A DNA stretch of 36,412 nt from Gammaproteobacteria bacterium (GCA_030429125.1 JAUIDF010000004.1:1-36412); one strand, 5' to 3'; positions 1 to 8,539 are shown, numbered from the stretch's first letter. Made by a program: numbers and translations. The notes: a model not told the origin generated them from the sequence alone.

Positions 1-2
1 TG

Positions 3-275
3 AAGGACTACCTGCGCGGCGACCTGAGACGCTGGATTCGCGAGCGCACCGAGGTGATGCAACAATGGGTCGATACCGGCCGCATGGACCCGGTGGACCC
101 GTATCACCTCGTCTTCCTGATCTGGAGCGCGACGCAGCACTATGCCGACTACGCCGTACAGATCAGCTTGCTGCACGGCAGGTCACGCCTGACGCGCGCC
201 GACTATGACGCGGCCGCGGATTCGCTGGTCGGGATCATCCTCAAGGGATGCGGTCTCGACCCGCGACGGGCCTGA
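3..275 (+). CDS. TetR-family regulator, RutR-like C-terminal part (5' end outside window)
   Basis: The open frame enters from the left edge, so the DNA-binding helix-turn-helix is missing and only about 90 C-terminal residues are present. The stretch DPYHLVFLIWSATQHYADYA, followed by a short helical tail ending near GIILKGC, closely resembles the ligand-binding domain of RutR, the TetR-type regulator of pyrimidine and purine degradation genes in E. coli. The ORF track starts at an internal GTG (54), but the frame is open back to base 3. RutR responds to uracil or thymine; whether this copy does cannot be judged. Its presence about 8 kb from a urate-degradation operon fits a nucleobase role, but a separate GntR gene lies directly beside that operon. 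Confidence 0.75.
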   Translation, partial: KDYLRGDLRRWIRERTEVMQQWVDTGRMDPVDPYHLVFLIWSATQHYADYAVQISLLHGRSRLTRADYDAAADSLVGIILKGCGLDPRRA

Positions 276-387
276 GCACAACCCCGGCCCCCGTGTTCCC
301 GACCCCGGATCCCGTGTCAACGATCGCCTGTCGCGCGCGGACCGAAACGACGCGCAACGCGACCGGGCGTGACCGCGGGGAGCGTCC

Positions 388-1914
388 ATGAAGCCGGCAA
401 ACGGACGGGGCGCTAGCGCGACCATTGCCTGGTACGCCGCGGTCATCTTCGCGAGCTCGGCCTGCCTGCTGATCCTCGAGATCGTCGCCAGCCGATTACT
501 GGCGCCCTACGTCGGCGTGTCGCTCTACACGTGGACCGCCATCATCGGCGTGATCCTCGCCGGCCTGTCGCTCGGCAACTGGCTCGGCGGCGTGTGGGCC
601 GACCGCGGCGCCGGCGCGCTGGCGGCCGGCTGGACACTGGTGGCGTCGGGCGCGATCACGCTGATCGTGCCGATGCTGCTGGCCGCCATCGCCGATTACG
701 TTCAACTCCAGCAGGCCTCCCTGGTCGGCGCCAGCCTCGTCTACGTGAGCGCGCTGTTCCTGTTGCCGGCGCTGGCGCTGGGCATCGTCACGCCGCTGCT
801 GACCACGCTGGCGCTCGCCTTGAGTACGAGGCCGGGGCACATTGTCGGCACCATGCACGCGCTGGCCGCGCTCGGCAGCATCACCGGCACATTCACCGCC
901 GGCTTCTACCTGGTGCCGTGGTTCGGCACGCGGAACATCATCGTCGCCACGGGCGTCGTCCTGGTCGCCATGGGCATCGTGTTCCTGTGGCGGCGTCCGC
1001 GCGCCACCCTGTCCGCCGTGGTCGCCAGCGGCGCCCTCGCCGCCTCGCTGGCGGCGACCGATGCCCTGCGCAATCCCTGCGACACCGAAAGCCTGTATTA
1101 CTGCATTCGCGTGGTGGACGAGGACACGCCCTACGGCGGCGTGCGCACGCTGGTGCTGGATCACATGGTACACAGCCATAATCACGCCGCCGATCCCGAG
1201 CTGTTGGTCGCCACCTATGCCCACCTGATGGACGAAATGCTGCGCCTGCGCATGCCGGACGAGGCCGCGCCCCGTGTCTACTTCGCCGGCGGCGGCGCCT
1301 ACACCCAGCCGCGCGCGCTGCGTCATCGTCGCCCGAATGCACATATCGAGGTGGCGGAGATCGATCCCGCCGTCACCGAGACCGCACGAGACGCGCTCTT
1401 CGTCGACACCGCATCGATGATCGTTCACGATGTCGACGCCCGCATTCAGCTGCCTCGTACGCCGGCACATCGCTTCGACGTCATCGTCACCGACGTGTTT
1501 CACGATGTCGCCGTGCCCTATCACCTGACCACGACGGAGTACGTCGCCCTGGCAAAGTCCCGCCTCGTCGACGACGGGCTGTACCTCGTCAACATCGTCG
1601 ACGTGTTTCCCGACTCGAAGCTCGTCAAGGCGATGGTCAAGACACTGGGCGAACACTTCGGGCGCGTGCAGGTATGGCTCGAGTCGCCGCCCGACCGGCC
1701 GGGACGAATCACCTACGTGGTCTCGGCCACCGACGGTCAGCCCTTTCCCGCACGCATCACGGCCCGTTATGGCCTGCAACGAAGCTGGTACGACTTCGCC
1801 GAGCCGGTCACGACGCTCGGTACGCCGATGGCCGACATCCCCGTGCTGACCGACGACTATGCGCCGGTCGAACGCCTCGTGTCGACGTTGTTCTGGAGCG
1901 AGATGGGGCTTTGA
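388..1914 (+). CDS. Spermidine synthase-like protein with N-terminal membrane domain
   Basis: A 508-residue protein. Roughly residues 12-215 form a series of hydrophobic helices beginning LLILEIVASRLLAPYVGVSL, the hallmark of the membrane-anchored spermidine-synthase-like family. The C-terminal half (about 240-508) is a Rossmann methyltransferase-like domain with a glycine motif GGGAY (301-305), an acidic EIDP (324-327) that would bind the adenosyl ribose, and Asp369 in TDVFHD at the expected active-site position. Members of this fused family are mostly uncharacterised; real aminopropyltransferase activity is uncertain because the usual GGGDG motif is degraded to GGGAY. ATG 388 has a good GGGGAG ribosome-binding site about 6 nt upstream. 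It stands alone, with 268 nt to the next gene and no polyamine genes nearby. Confidence 0.85.
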   Translation: MKPANGRGASATIAWYAAVIFASSACLLILEIVASRLLAPYVGVSLYTWTAIIGVILAGLSLGNWLGGVWADRGAGALAAGWTLVASGAITLIVPMLLAAIADYVQLQQASLVGASLVYVSALFLLPALALGIVTPLLTTLALALSTRPGHIVGTMHALAALGSITGTFTAGFYLVPWFGTRNIIVATGVVLVAMGIVFLWRRPRATLSAVVASGALAASLAATDALRNPCDTESLYYCIRVVDEDTPYGGVRTLVLDHMVHSHNHAADPELLVATYAHLMDEMLRLRMPDEAAPRVYFAGGGAYTQPRALRHRRPNAHIEVAEIDPAVTETARDALFVDTASMIVHDVDARIQLPRTPAHRFDVIVTDVFHDVAVPYHLTTTEYVALAKSRLVDDGLYLVNIVDVFPDSKLVKAMVKTLGEHFGRVQVWLESPPDRPGRITYVVSATDGQPFPARITARYGLQRSWYDFAEPVTTLGTPMADIPVLTDDYAPVERLVSTLFWSEMGL

Positions 1915-2182
1915 TCCGTTTACCAGGCAGGTGACGCCGGCGTCGGTCGGCGTGAACGATTCGAGGGAATTCGCGGCCGGCGGATCGTTCACCGGCCGAA
2001 CGTTGGTAGAATCGTGCCAACCGGTCCATCAACCGATTATCCCGGTATCGCGCGCATCGCAACGTTGAAGGTGGCGGCCGGCGGGGAGTGCGCGTCTTGA
2101 ACGCAACAAACATGTCATCGAGCGGGCGCAACAACCGCCTTCGTCCAGGTCACGCGTCCTCCGCTGTGTTGCGGGCGGCGTC

Positions 2183-3445
2183 ATGAGCGTGCTGCTGGGC
2201 GCCATCGCCGACGACTTCACCGGCGCGACCGACCTGTGCAACACACTGGTCAAGCAAGGCATGCGCGCGGTGCAGGTCATCGGCGTTCCGCGCGAGCCAC
2301 TCGACATCGGCAATGCCGAGGCCGTGGTCGTGGCATTGAAATCGCGCAGCAACCCACCGGGAGACGCCGTGTCGAGCTCCTTAGAGGCCTTGTCCTGGCT
2401 GCGGCGGATCGGCGCGAAGCAGTTCTTCTTCAAGTACTGTTCCACCTTCGACTCCACCGCGAGAGGCAATATCGGCCCGGTTGCCGACGCCCTGCTCGAC
2501 GCCCTCGACGCCGACTTCGCACCGGTGTGTCCCGCCTTCCCCGCCAATGGCCGCACGGTCTACCAGGGCCACCTTTTCGTCGGCGAGTCGCTGCTGTCGG
2601 AATCGGCCATGAAGGACCATCCGCTCACGCCCATGCGAGACTCGAACCTGGTTCGACTCATGAGCGCACAGTCGCGCCGGCGCGTCGGGCTCGTCGATCG
2701 CGCCACGGTCGCAGCGGGCGCCGACGCCGTACGGTCCGCGTTCCGCGCCCTGGCGCACAGCGGTCTCGGCTACGTGGTCGTGGACGCGATCTCGGACGAC
2801 GACCTGCTCACCATCGGCGAGGCCGCGGCAGACCAGGTGCTGGTGACCGGCGGTTCGGGCGTCGCCCTCGGCCTGCCAGGAAACTTTCGACGGCGCGGAC
2901 TGCTCGGCGCACCGGCGCCCGCAAGACTCCCCGCCGTGGAGGGACGCGAGGTCGTGCTCGCCGGCAGTTGCTCGGTGGCGACGCGCCGGCAACTCGACCA
3001 CGTTCGCGACACGTGGCCCTGCATCCGGCTCGACGCGCTGCGCCTGGCCGAGCACGACGTCGTCGACGAGGTTGTCGAGCGGGCGATCGAAGCGTGGAAT
3101 GAAAGCCCGGTGGTCGTCTACGCGTCGGCCGATCCCGACGAGGTATCGCGCGCGCAGGCAGCGCTCGGCGCGGAACGCGCCGGCGCCGTGGTCGAAGCGG
3201 CCCTCGCCGGTATCGCCCGCGCGCTGGTGGAGCGCGGCGCGCGCCGCCTGGTGGTCGCCGGCGGCGAAACATCCGGTGCCGTGGTCTCGGCGCTCGGCGT
3301 TCGCGGACTCGTCATCGGCGCGGAGATCGCGCCCGGGGTGCCCTGGACGCACACCCTCGGCGCGCCCGGCGTGGCACTGGCCCTGAAGTCGGGCAACTTC
3401 GGCAGCGAGGACTTCTTTGCGCGCGCCCTGGGCATGCTGTCATGA
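2183..3445 (+). CDS. otnK: 3-oxo-tetronate kinase (four-carbon acid sugar kinase)
   Basis: 420 residues, normal for the four-carbon acid sugar kinase (DUF1537) family. The N-terminal domain opens with GAIADDFTGATDLCNTL, where the paired Asp10-Asp11 belong to the substrate site, and the C-terminal nucleotide-binding domain has VVAGGETSGAVV (GGETSG 360-365) and the closing LALKSGNFG. Family members phosphorylate 3-oxo-tetronates (from threonate or erythronate) to the 4-phosphate. The stop overlaps the start of otnC (ATGA), which strongly supports the OtnK-OtnC pairing known from tetronate catabolism: OtnC decarboxylates the product to dihydroxyacetone phosphate. The usual oxidising enzyme (LtnD or DenD) and isomerase OtnI are not in this window. 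The exact substrate stereochemistry cannot be read from sequence. Confidence 0.9.
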   Translation: MSVLLGAIADDFTGATDLCNTLVKQGMRAVQVIGVPREPLDIGNAEAVVVALKSRSNPPGDAVSSSLEALSWLRRIGAKQFFFKYCSTFDSTARGNIGPVADALLDALDADFAPVCPAFPANGRTVYQGHLFVGESLLSESAMKDHPLTPMRDSNLVRLMSAQSRRRVGLVDRATVAAGADAVRSAFRALAHSGLGYVVVDAISDDDLLTIGEAAADQVLVTGGSGVALGLPGNFRRRGLLGAPAPARLPAVEGREVVLAGSCSVATRRQLDHVRDTWPCIRLDALRLAEHDVVDEVVERAIEAWNESPVVVYASADPDEVSRAQAALGAERAGAVVEAALAGIARALVERGARRLVVAGGETSGAVVSALGVRGLVIGAEIAPGVPWTHTLGAPGVALALKSGNFGSEDFFARALGMLS

Positions 3446-4080
3446 GCGAATCCGGACTTCGCGAACGCATTGCGCGCGTGGCGCGCTCGATGTTCGAGCG
3501 GCGCCTGACCTTCGGCGCCAGCGGCAACATCAGCGTGCGCCTGGACGATGGCTGGCTGATGACGCCGACCGGCGCCTCCATGGGCGAGATCGACCCGGCG
3601 CGCATCTCGAAGCTCGATGCCAACGGCCAATGGATCGACGGCGACAAGCCGACCAAGGAATCGTTTCTGCACCTCGCCATGTACGGCGAGCGACCGAAGG
3701 CTGGCGCGGTGGTCCACCTGCATTCGACCCACTCGGTCGCCGTGAGCTGCCTGAAGGGCATCGATGCCGACGACGTACTACCGCCGATGACCGCCTACTA
3801 TGTCATGCGCGTCGGGCAACTGCCGCTGGTACCCTACTACGCGCCCGGCGACGCCGACCTCGCCATGGCCGTACGCACCACGGCGTCGCGCCATCACGCC
3901 ATGTTGCTGGCGAACCACGGTCCGGTGGTCGCCGGCCGTTCACTCGACACCGCCAGCGGCGCCATCGAGGAACTCGAGGAAACGGCGAAGCTGTACCTCC
4001 TGTTGAAAGATCGCGACTTCGTGCCGCTATCGACCGCCGAGGTCGCCGCACTTCGACGACAATTCCCGATCGACACCTGA
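3442..4080 (+). CDS. otnC: 3-oxo-tetronate 4-phosphate decarboxylase, class II aldolase family
   Basis: 212 residues of the class II aldolase/adducin fold. The zinc site is visible as HLHSTHS (His92, His94) and ANHGP (His159), with the catalytic Glu73 in KESFLH; the N-terminal phosphate/substrate segment FGASGNISVR is intact. In the known pathway this enzyme cleaves 3-oxo-tetronate 4-phosphate to dihydroxyacetone phosphate and CO2. The start codon overlaps the otnK stop by 4 nt, implying translational coupling. The same fold is used by L-fuculose-phosphate and ribulose-phosphate aldolases, so function rests mostly on the otnK partner and on the short otnC-type sequence. Confidence 0.88.
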   Translation: MSESGLRERIARVARSMFERRLTFGASGNISVRLDDGWLMTPTGASMGEIDPARISKLDANGQWIDGDKPTKESFLHLAMYGERPKAGAVVHLHSTHSVAVSCLKGIDADDVLPPMTAYYVMRVGQLPLVPYYAPGDADLAMAVRTTASRHHAMLLANHGPVVAGRSLDTASGAIEELEETAKLYLLLKDRDFVPLSTAEVAALRRQFPIDT

Positions 4081-4094
4081 ACGGAGCGACATGT

Positions 4095-4391
4095 ATGCAC
4101 GTGGTGACCGTGATCTTCGAAATCGCCACCGGCCGCGAGGAGGAATTCGCGGGCCGGGTTCTGCGCCAGGCAGCGGACTCCCTCGAACGCGAGCCGGGTT
4201 GCCACGTGTTCGACGTCTGTCGCGATCCGGAGAACCCAGGGCGTTTCTTCCTCTACGAGGTCTACGACGACCGCGAGGCCTTCGACGTGCATCTGCGTTC
4301 GGCACACTTCGCGTCGTTCGATACCGCCGTGCGCGACTGGGTGACCGACAAGCAGGTCCGTGCCTTCGACCGGATCCATGCCGGCAACTGA
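4095..4391 (+). CDS. ABM-domain (antibiotic biosynthesis monooxygenase fold) small protein
   Basis: 98 residues, buried in frame inside a longer, mostly spurious ORF of the track. It starts at ATG 4095, 14 nt after otnC, with a GGAG site 8 nt upstream. The sequence MHVVTVIFEIATGREEEF, PGCHVFDVCRD and the ending with FLYEVYDDREAF and HLRSAHFA are the pattern of the dimeric ferredoxin-like ABM family (YgiN, LsrG). Members include quinol monooxygenases and LsrG, an enzyme that processes a phosphorylated sugar derivative made by the LsrK kinase. Its position behind a sugar-acid kinase makes an LsrG-like role on a keto-sugar phosphate an attractive guess, but no residue proves it. Its end overlaps the next gene by 14 nt. 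Confidence 0.85.
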   Translation: MHVVTVIFEIATGREEEFAGRVLRQAADSLEREPGCHVFDVCRDPENPGRFFLYEVYDDREAFDVHLRSAHFASFDTAVRDWVTDKQVRAFDRIHAGN

Positions 4392-5235
4392 GCCGCCACC
4401 CGCGGCGTCGACAACGCCGGCCGCGTGGGACTGCCACATGCACCTGTTCGGCGGCGCAAACTACCCGCTGTCGCCCAATGCCACCTACGCACCGCCACCG
4501 GCCTGTCTCCGGGACTACGATGCCGTGCGTCGCGAACTCGGGATCGCCGTCAGCGTCATCGTCCAACCCAGCGTGTACGGCGCTGACAACCGCCTCGTGC
4601 TCGAGACAATCGCGCGTCACCCCGACCGTTTCGTCGGCATTGCCTGCATCGACACCCCGCTGAACGCTGGCGCTGCGGCGGAGCTGCGGGCGGCAGGCGT
4701 GCGCGGCGTGCGCATCAACGCGGTCTCCGGCCGCGAGCCCGGCCTCGACGCCGTGGCATCGTCCATGGACGCGCTGCGCGCGGCCGGGTTGTGCGTACAG
4801 GTTGCCGCACCCGGCGGTCGTGCGCTGCCCATCGCCGGCGCATTGATCGATGCCGGGTTGACCGTGGTGATCGATCATTTTGCCATGCTCGACCCCGCTG
4901 TGCCCGACGCCGCAGACCCTTTGTTGAAATTGCTCGATACCGGTCGCGCATGGATCAAGCTCTCCGCGTGTTATCGTGTCTCACGCAGCGGACCACCGCG
5001 GTATGCCGATCTCGGACCGCTGGTGCGCCGACTACGTGACGTTCGCAACGATCGCCTGCTCTGGGGCACGGATTGGCCGCATCCGGATTTTTCCGGACCG
5101 CGACCGACGCACGCGAGCCTCACATCGGCGCTGGCGGCCTGGGGCCTTACCGACGGCGAGCGGCGCATGATCCTGGAAGAAAACCCGCCGCGGCTGTTCG
5201 GCGCACCGCCGCTCGCCGTACGGACCGGCGCGTGA
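4378..5235 (+). CDS. Amidohydrolase-family protein (LigI / sugar-lactonase type)
   Basis: 285 residues from ATG 4378; an upstream GTG at 4360 would add six residues. A TIM-barrel amidohydrolase of the COG3618 group: WDCHMHLFGG (His20, His22) at the first strand, VIVQPSVYGADNRLVLE, VIDHFAML (His167) and LLWGTDWPHPDF (Asp232). This group contains 2-pyrone-4,6-dicarboxylate lactonase LigI, L-fuconolactonase and L-rhamnonolactonase, all ring-opening hydrolases. The first codons overlap the ABM gene by 14 nt, so it belongs to the otnK operon, where a lactonase opening a tetronolactone or similar sugar lactone is the simplest job. The sequence resembles LigI most, yet no protocatechuate-type genes are nearby. 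Confidence 0.82.
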   Translation: MPATEPPPAASTTPAAWDCHMHLFGGANYPLSPNATYAPPPACLRDYDAVRRELGIAVSVIVQPSVYGADNRLVLETIARHPDRFVGIACIDTPLNAGAAAELRAAGVRGVRINAVSGREPGLDAVASSMDALRAAGLCVQVAAPGGRALPIAGALIDAGLTVVIDHFAMLDPAVPDAADPLLKLLDTGRAWIKLSACYRVSRSGPPRYADLGPLVRRLRDVRNDRLLWGTDWPHPDFSGPRPTHASLTSALAAWGLTDGERRMILEENPPRLFGAPPLAVRTGA

Positions 5236-5311
5236 TCTTCACGGCCCGTTCACGACTTCGGTGCGACCGTAAGGTGGAACCGATGCACTCGCCGGGCCCG
5301 GCGCGAAGAAC

Positions 5312-6157
5312 ATGTTGAATACCATTCGAACAACGACGCTATTCGCCGTGGCGCTGATCGCCGCCGCCTGCTCGCCGCTCGCTCTCATCAACGGGTCGGT
5401 GGATGGGGGCGAGACGAGGATTCACGAAGACATTGCCTACGGCGATCATCCGCGGCAGTCACTGAACGTTTACGTGCCGGGGGACGGCGCCGCGAACGCG
5501 CGCAAGGTGGTGGTGTTTTTCTACGGCGGGCGCTGGCAGAGCGGCTCGAAAACCGACTACCTGTTCGTGGGGGACGCACTGACGGATGCCGGGCTGGTTG
5601 CCGTCATTCCCGACCACCGGCTCTACCCCGAGGTGCGCTTTCCCGCCTTTGTCGACGACGCGGCCGATGCCGTGAGGTGGGTGCGGGCCAACATCGCCGA
5701 CTACGGCGGCGACCCCGATGCGATCTACCTCGCCGGCCACTCCTCGGGCGCCCACCTGGCGACCCTGATCGGCCTCGACGAGTCACGACTCGATCCGACC
5801 GGCATTCGTGGTGTCATCGGCATTTCGGGGCCCTACGATTTCCTGCCCTTCTACAACGAGGAACTCGCCGACACGTTTGCCGGCGCCGACAATGAACTCG
5901 ATACCCAGCCCATCCACTACGTCGACGGCGACGAGCCGCCCCTGCTGCTGATCACCGGCGAGGACGACCACACCGTCGACCCCGGTAACACACGGCGACT
6001 CGCGGCGCGCATTCGCGAGCGCGGCGGCGACGTGAGTACGCGGTTTTATCCCGATACCGGACACTACATGATCATCGCGGCCATCGCCCGTCCGCTGCAT
6101 GCCTTCGCCCCTACCCTGGACGACCTGCTGGAGTTCGTCGCGCCCGCGGCGCCATAA
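5312..6157 (+). CDS. Alpha/beta-hydrolase lipoprotein (carboxylesterase-like)
   Basis: 281 residues. The N-terminus MLNTIRTTTLFAVALIAAAC is a lipoprotein signal with a lipobox cysteine at position 20, so the enzyme is expected to be membrane-anchored in the periplasm. The hydrolase core has an oxyanion region VVFFYGGRW (about 67-75), a nucleophile elbow GHSSG (Ser145), the acid in GEDDHTV (Asp218/219) and His251 in DTGHYM. The fold matches the BD-FAE/kynurenine formamidase-like esterases. It sits 76 nt behind the amidohydrolase and could be co-transcribed, perhaps freeing a substrate from an ester before uptake; that link is inference. No substrate can be assigned. Confidence 0.85.
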   Translation: MLNTIRTTTLFAVALIAAACSPLALINGSVDGGETRIHEDIAYGDHPRQSLNVYVPGDGAANARKVVVFFYGGRWQSGSKTDYLFVGDALTDAGLVAVIPDHRLYPEVRFPAFVDDAADAVRWVRANIADYGGDPDAIYLAGHSSGAHLATLIGLDESRLDPTGIRGVIGISGPYDFLPFYNEELADTFAGADNELDTQPIHYVDGDEPPLLLITGEDDHTVDPGNTRRLAARIRERGGDVSTRFYPDTGHYMIIAAIARPLHAFAPTLDDLLEFVAPAAP

Positions 6158-6250
6158 CCGGGGATGCCACGCGCGATTCTGGCCTGCGTCGGCACGAATC
6201 GTTACCATGGCCACGTCCCCACCTATAACGCATCACCTGACGGGAGTCCC

Positions 6251-7243
6251 ATGCACCAGAGAAAACTCGGACCATTCGACGTATCCGCCATCGGCCTCGG
6301 CTGCATGAACATCGCGCAGGGCTACGGACCGGCCAACGACGATGACTCGATCCGCTTGCTGGCGGCCGCCCTGGAGCAGGGCTACACCCATCTCGATACG
6401 GCGTCGATGTACGGCATGGGGCACAGCGAAGGACTGATCGGCAGGACCCTGAAAGCGCGCCGCAACGACTACGTGCTCGCCAGCAAGTGCGGCATCGCCA
6501 GGGATGCCGACGGCAAGCGGGTGGTAAACGGTCACCCCGACGTGATTCGCAGCACCTGCGAGGAAAGCCTGTCGCGACTGCAGACGGACGTCATCGACCT
6601 CTACTACCTGCACCGGGTGGATCCCAAGGTGCCCGTGGAGGAGAGCATCGGCGCCTTCAAGGATCTCGTCGATGCGGGCAAGATCCGTACCGTGGGCATC
6701 TCCGAGTGCTCGGTGGACTCGCTGCGACGCGCCCATGCCGTGCATCCGATCTCGGCCGTGCAATCGGAGTATTCGCTGTGGACCCGGACGCCCGAGCGCG
6801 GCATTCTCGACGCCTGTCGCGAGCTCGGCGTGACCTTCGTCGCCTTCGCGCCGCTGGCGCGCGCCTTCCTCACTGGCAAGGCACAGGACAACTCACATCT
6901 CGACGAGAACGACATTCGCTGCACCAACGCCCGACCGCGCTTCGAACCGGAGAACTTCGCCAAGAACGTCAGGTTGCTCGAACCCTATGCGAAGGTCGCC
7001 GAACGCGTCGGCTGCAGCATGGCGCAGCTCGCCCTGGCCTGGGTGCTGGCGCGAGGTGAGCACGTGGTCGCCATCCCCGGCACCAAGCACATGGACTTCA
7101 TGATCGAGAACGCCGGCGCCGCGGACATCCGGCTGGACGCGGCCGTGGTCGAGGAACTCGACGCACTGATCGACGACACCAAGGTGGTCGGTACGCGCTA
7201 CACCGCGGCACTGATGAAGGCCACGGACTCCGAGCGGGACTGA
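6251..7243 (+). CDS. Aldo/keto reductase
   Basis: 330 residues from ATG 6251, which has a GGGAG site 4 nt upstream; the track's longer frame (from 6164) adds 29 residues unlike the family. The catalytic tetrad is complete: Asp49 and Tyr54 (LDTASMYG), Lys79 (ASKCG), His121 (YYLHRVD). The C-terminal NADP-binding part has VAIPGTKHMDFMIEN. It belongs to the YakC/AKR13-like branch, close to L-glyceraldehyde reductases and sugar dehydrogenases. It follows the hydrolase gene by 93 nt on the same strand. In this setting it might oxidise a four-carbon aldose to a lactone or reduce a small aldehyde; the direction and substrate are not visible. Confidence 0.88.
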   Translation: MHQRKLGPFDVSAIGLGCMNIAQGYGPANDDDSIRLLAAALEQGYTHLDTASMYGMGHSEGLIGRTLKARRNDYVLASKCGIARDADGKRVVNGHPDVIRSTCEESLSRLQTDVIDLYYLHRVDPKVPVEESIGAFKDLVDAGKIRTVGISECSVDSLRRAHAVHPISAVQSEYSLWTRTPERGILDACRELGVTFVAFAPLARAFLTGKAQDNSHLDENDIRCTNARPRFEPENFAKNVRLLEPYAKVAERVGCSMAQLALAWVLARGEHVVAIPGTKHMDFMIENAGAADIRLDAAVVEELDALIDDTKVVGTRYTAALMKATDSERD

Positions 7244-7246
7244 GCG

Positions 7247-7265
7247 TTCGCGGTCCCGCCGCGAA
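7247..7265. terminator. Hairpin between convergent genes
   Basis: A perfect 7-bp stem TTCGCGG / CCGCGAA with a 5-nt loop starts 4 nt after the aldo/keto reductase stop and ends 8 nt before the copper-chaperone stop on the other strand. There is no T-run on either side, so if it terminates transcription it is not a textbook intrinsic terminator. Placement between two converging genes is the main support. Confidence 0.45.
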
Positions 7266-7272
7266 TGGATGG

Positions 7273-7704
7273 CTAACGCACGTCGAAGGTGACGCTCTGG
7301 CGGCTGTCGTCCTCGAACTGAAGCTCGATGTCGAAACGGCTTCCCGCTTCGAGCGGGCCGGTCAGCCCGATGAGCATGACGTGCAATCCGCCGGGTTCGA
7401 ACGTAACCGTCTCTCCCGCCGGCAGCGGCACCGAGTCCATGCGACGCATTTTCATCATGCCGTCCTCCATGACATGGTTGTGCAACTCGACGTTCTCGGC
7501 GACGTCGGCGTGTGCGGCAACGAGGGCGTGCGGTGCGTCGTCGCCGTTGGTTATCTGCATGTAGGCGCCACTGACGGGCGCACCGGGGGCGACCGCGCGG
7601 GCGACCGCGAGCTCGACGGTGATGCTGTCGGCAACGCCGGCCGCGAATACGGGCGGGACAAAGGCAAGCACAATCGCGGCCGTCGCGACGGCGAAACGTT
7701 TCAT
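7273..7704 (-). CDS. Periplasmic copper chaperone PCu(A)C
   Basis: 143 residues. The start is ATG 7704, with GAGGAG about 6 nt upstream; the track's start at 7788 adds 28 residues without family support. A Sec signal peptide MKRFAVATAAIVLAFVPPVFA precedes the beta-barrel domain. The metal site matches the family motif H(M)X10MX21HXM exactly: His75, Met86, His108 and Met110 (LHVM). PCuAC proteins carry Cu(I) in the periplasm and help load the CuA centre of cytochrome oxidase, usually with a Sco protein. No oxidase or sco gene is adjacent; it stands alone between a convergent reductase gene and the GntR gene. The neighbouring PuuD needs an oxidase as electron sink, but a direct connection is speculative. 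Confidence 0.92.
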   Translation of the reverse strand: MKRFAVATAAIVLAFVPPVFAAGVADSITVELAVARAVAPGAPVSGAYMQITNGDDAPHALVAAHADVAENVELHNHVMEDGMMKMRRMDSVPLPAGETVTFEPGGLHVMLIGLTGPLEAGSRFDIELQFEDDSRQSVTFDVR

Positions 7705-7878
7705 GGGAAGCTCCTCGATGGATGGCGGAAACCGGGTACCCGCGCGGCCGCGGACGCACCGGCGGCAAGTGTAAACAATCGCCGCCATCGCGGCGCACTC
7801 CTGTCGAATCGGTAACCCGGTTAGCGGTCCGGCCGGTTTGCGCAGCGCGCCGACGGCTGTCGCCGCCGGCGCGCCCGG

Positions 7879-8538
7879 TCAGGAAGCGAGCACCCGTCGT
7901 AGCGCTGCATCCGCGCCATCGAGGTCGAGATTCGAAGCGATGTGTTCGAGATGCTGCAACATGAGCGACCGGGCGGCCTCGGCATCACCGTCCGACAGGG
8001 CATCGACCAGGCGCGGATGCTCGCCGTAGGCGCAGAACAGCGGCGAGCGTCTCTCGAGACAGGCCACGGCCAGCGCCGAACGCGACATCAGGTTGGTGGC
8101 ATAGCCGAGCAGCAGTGCGTTGCCCGTGGCCTCGGCGAGGGACAAGTGGAATCGTGCCGACATTCTCAGGCCACGCGGACGATCGCCGGACGCCATCGCC
8201 GCCCGCTCGGCCGCGCAGGTCGCGCGCAACGACCTGACCTGCCGCGTGGTCAGCCGGCCGCAGACGAGATCCACGATCCCCAGCTCGACCACCCGGCGCG
8301 CCTGGAAAATGGCGCGGGCCGTATCGCCATCCACGCTGTTGACCGTGGCGCCGCGATTCTGGCGTATGTCGACGATGCCCTCGTCACACAGGCGCTGCAA
8401 GGTGCGACGCACGACGCTACGGCTGACGCCATACATCGACGCCAGCGTGGCCTCCGTCAGGCGCGTACCGGGCGCGATGGTCCCGCCGAGAATGGCGTCG
8501 AAGACCTGGTCGTAGAGCTGGCGGTGCAGGGTGGACAT
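7879..8538 (-). CDS. GntR-family (FCD domain) transcriptional regulator, likely of the purine operon
   Basis: 219 residues. The N-terminal winged helix-turn-helix (about 5-70) shows APGTRLTEATLASMYGVSRSVVRRTLQRL; the rest is the all-helical FCD ligand domain with its metal-ligand positions RFHLSLAEATGN, EHPRLVDAL and QHLEHI. FCD regulators typically sense small carboxylates. It is divergent from puuD and the only regulator gene touching the operon, so it most likely controls urate/allantoin catabolism, possibly responding to an intermediate such as allantoate or ureidoglycolate (inference). ATG 8538 lies directly beside a palindrome and has no Shine-Dalgarno sequence; the transcript may be leaderless or nearly so. 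Confidence 0.9.
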   Translation of the reverse strand: MSTLHRQLYDQVFDAILGGTIAPGTRLTEATLASMYGVSRSVVRRTLQRLCDEGIVDIRQNRGATVNSVDGDTARAIFQARRVVELGIVDLVCGRLTTRQVRSLRATCAAERAAMASGDRPRGLRMSARFHLSLAEATGNALLLGYATNLMSRSALAVACLERRSPLFCAYGEHPRLVDALSDGDAEAARSLMLQHLEHIASNLDLDGADAALRRVLAS

Positions 8539-8539
8539 G

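Noticed and set aside
496-1992. 498-residue minus-strand ORF opposite the spermidine-synthase-like gene
   Set aside because: His/Asp/Gln/Arg-rich antisense shadow, while the plus-strand frame has clear family motifs.
2112-2186. 24-codon ORF (MSSSGRNNRLRP...) ending in an ATGA overlap with otnK
   Set aside because: The overlap looks like a leader peptide, but there is no ribosome-binding site and no attenuator-like hairpins or codon runs.
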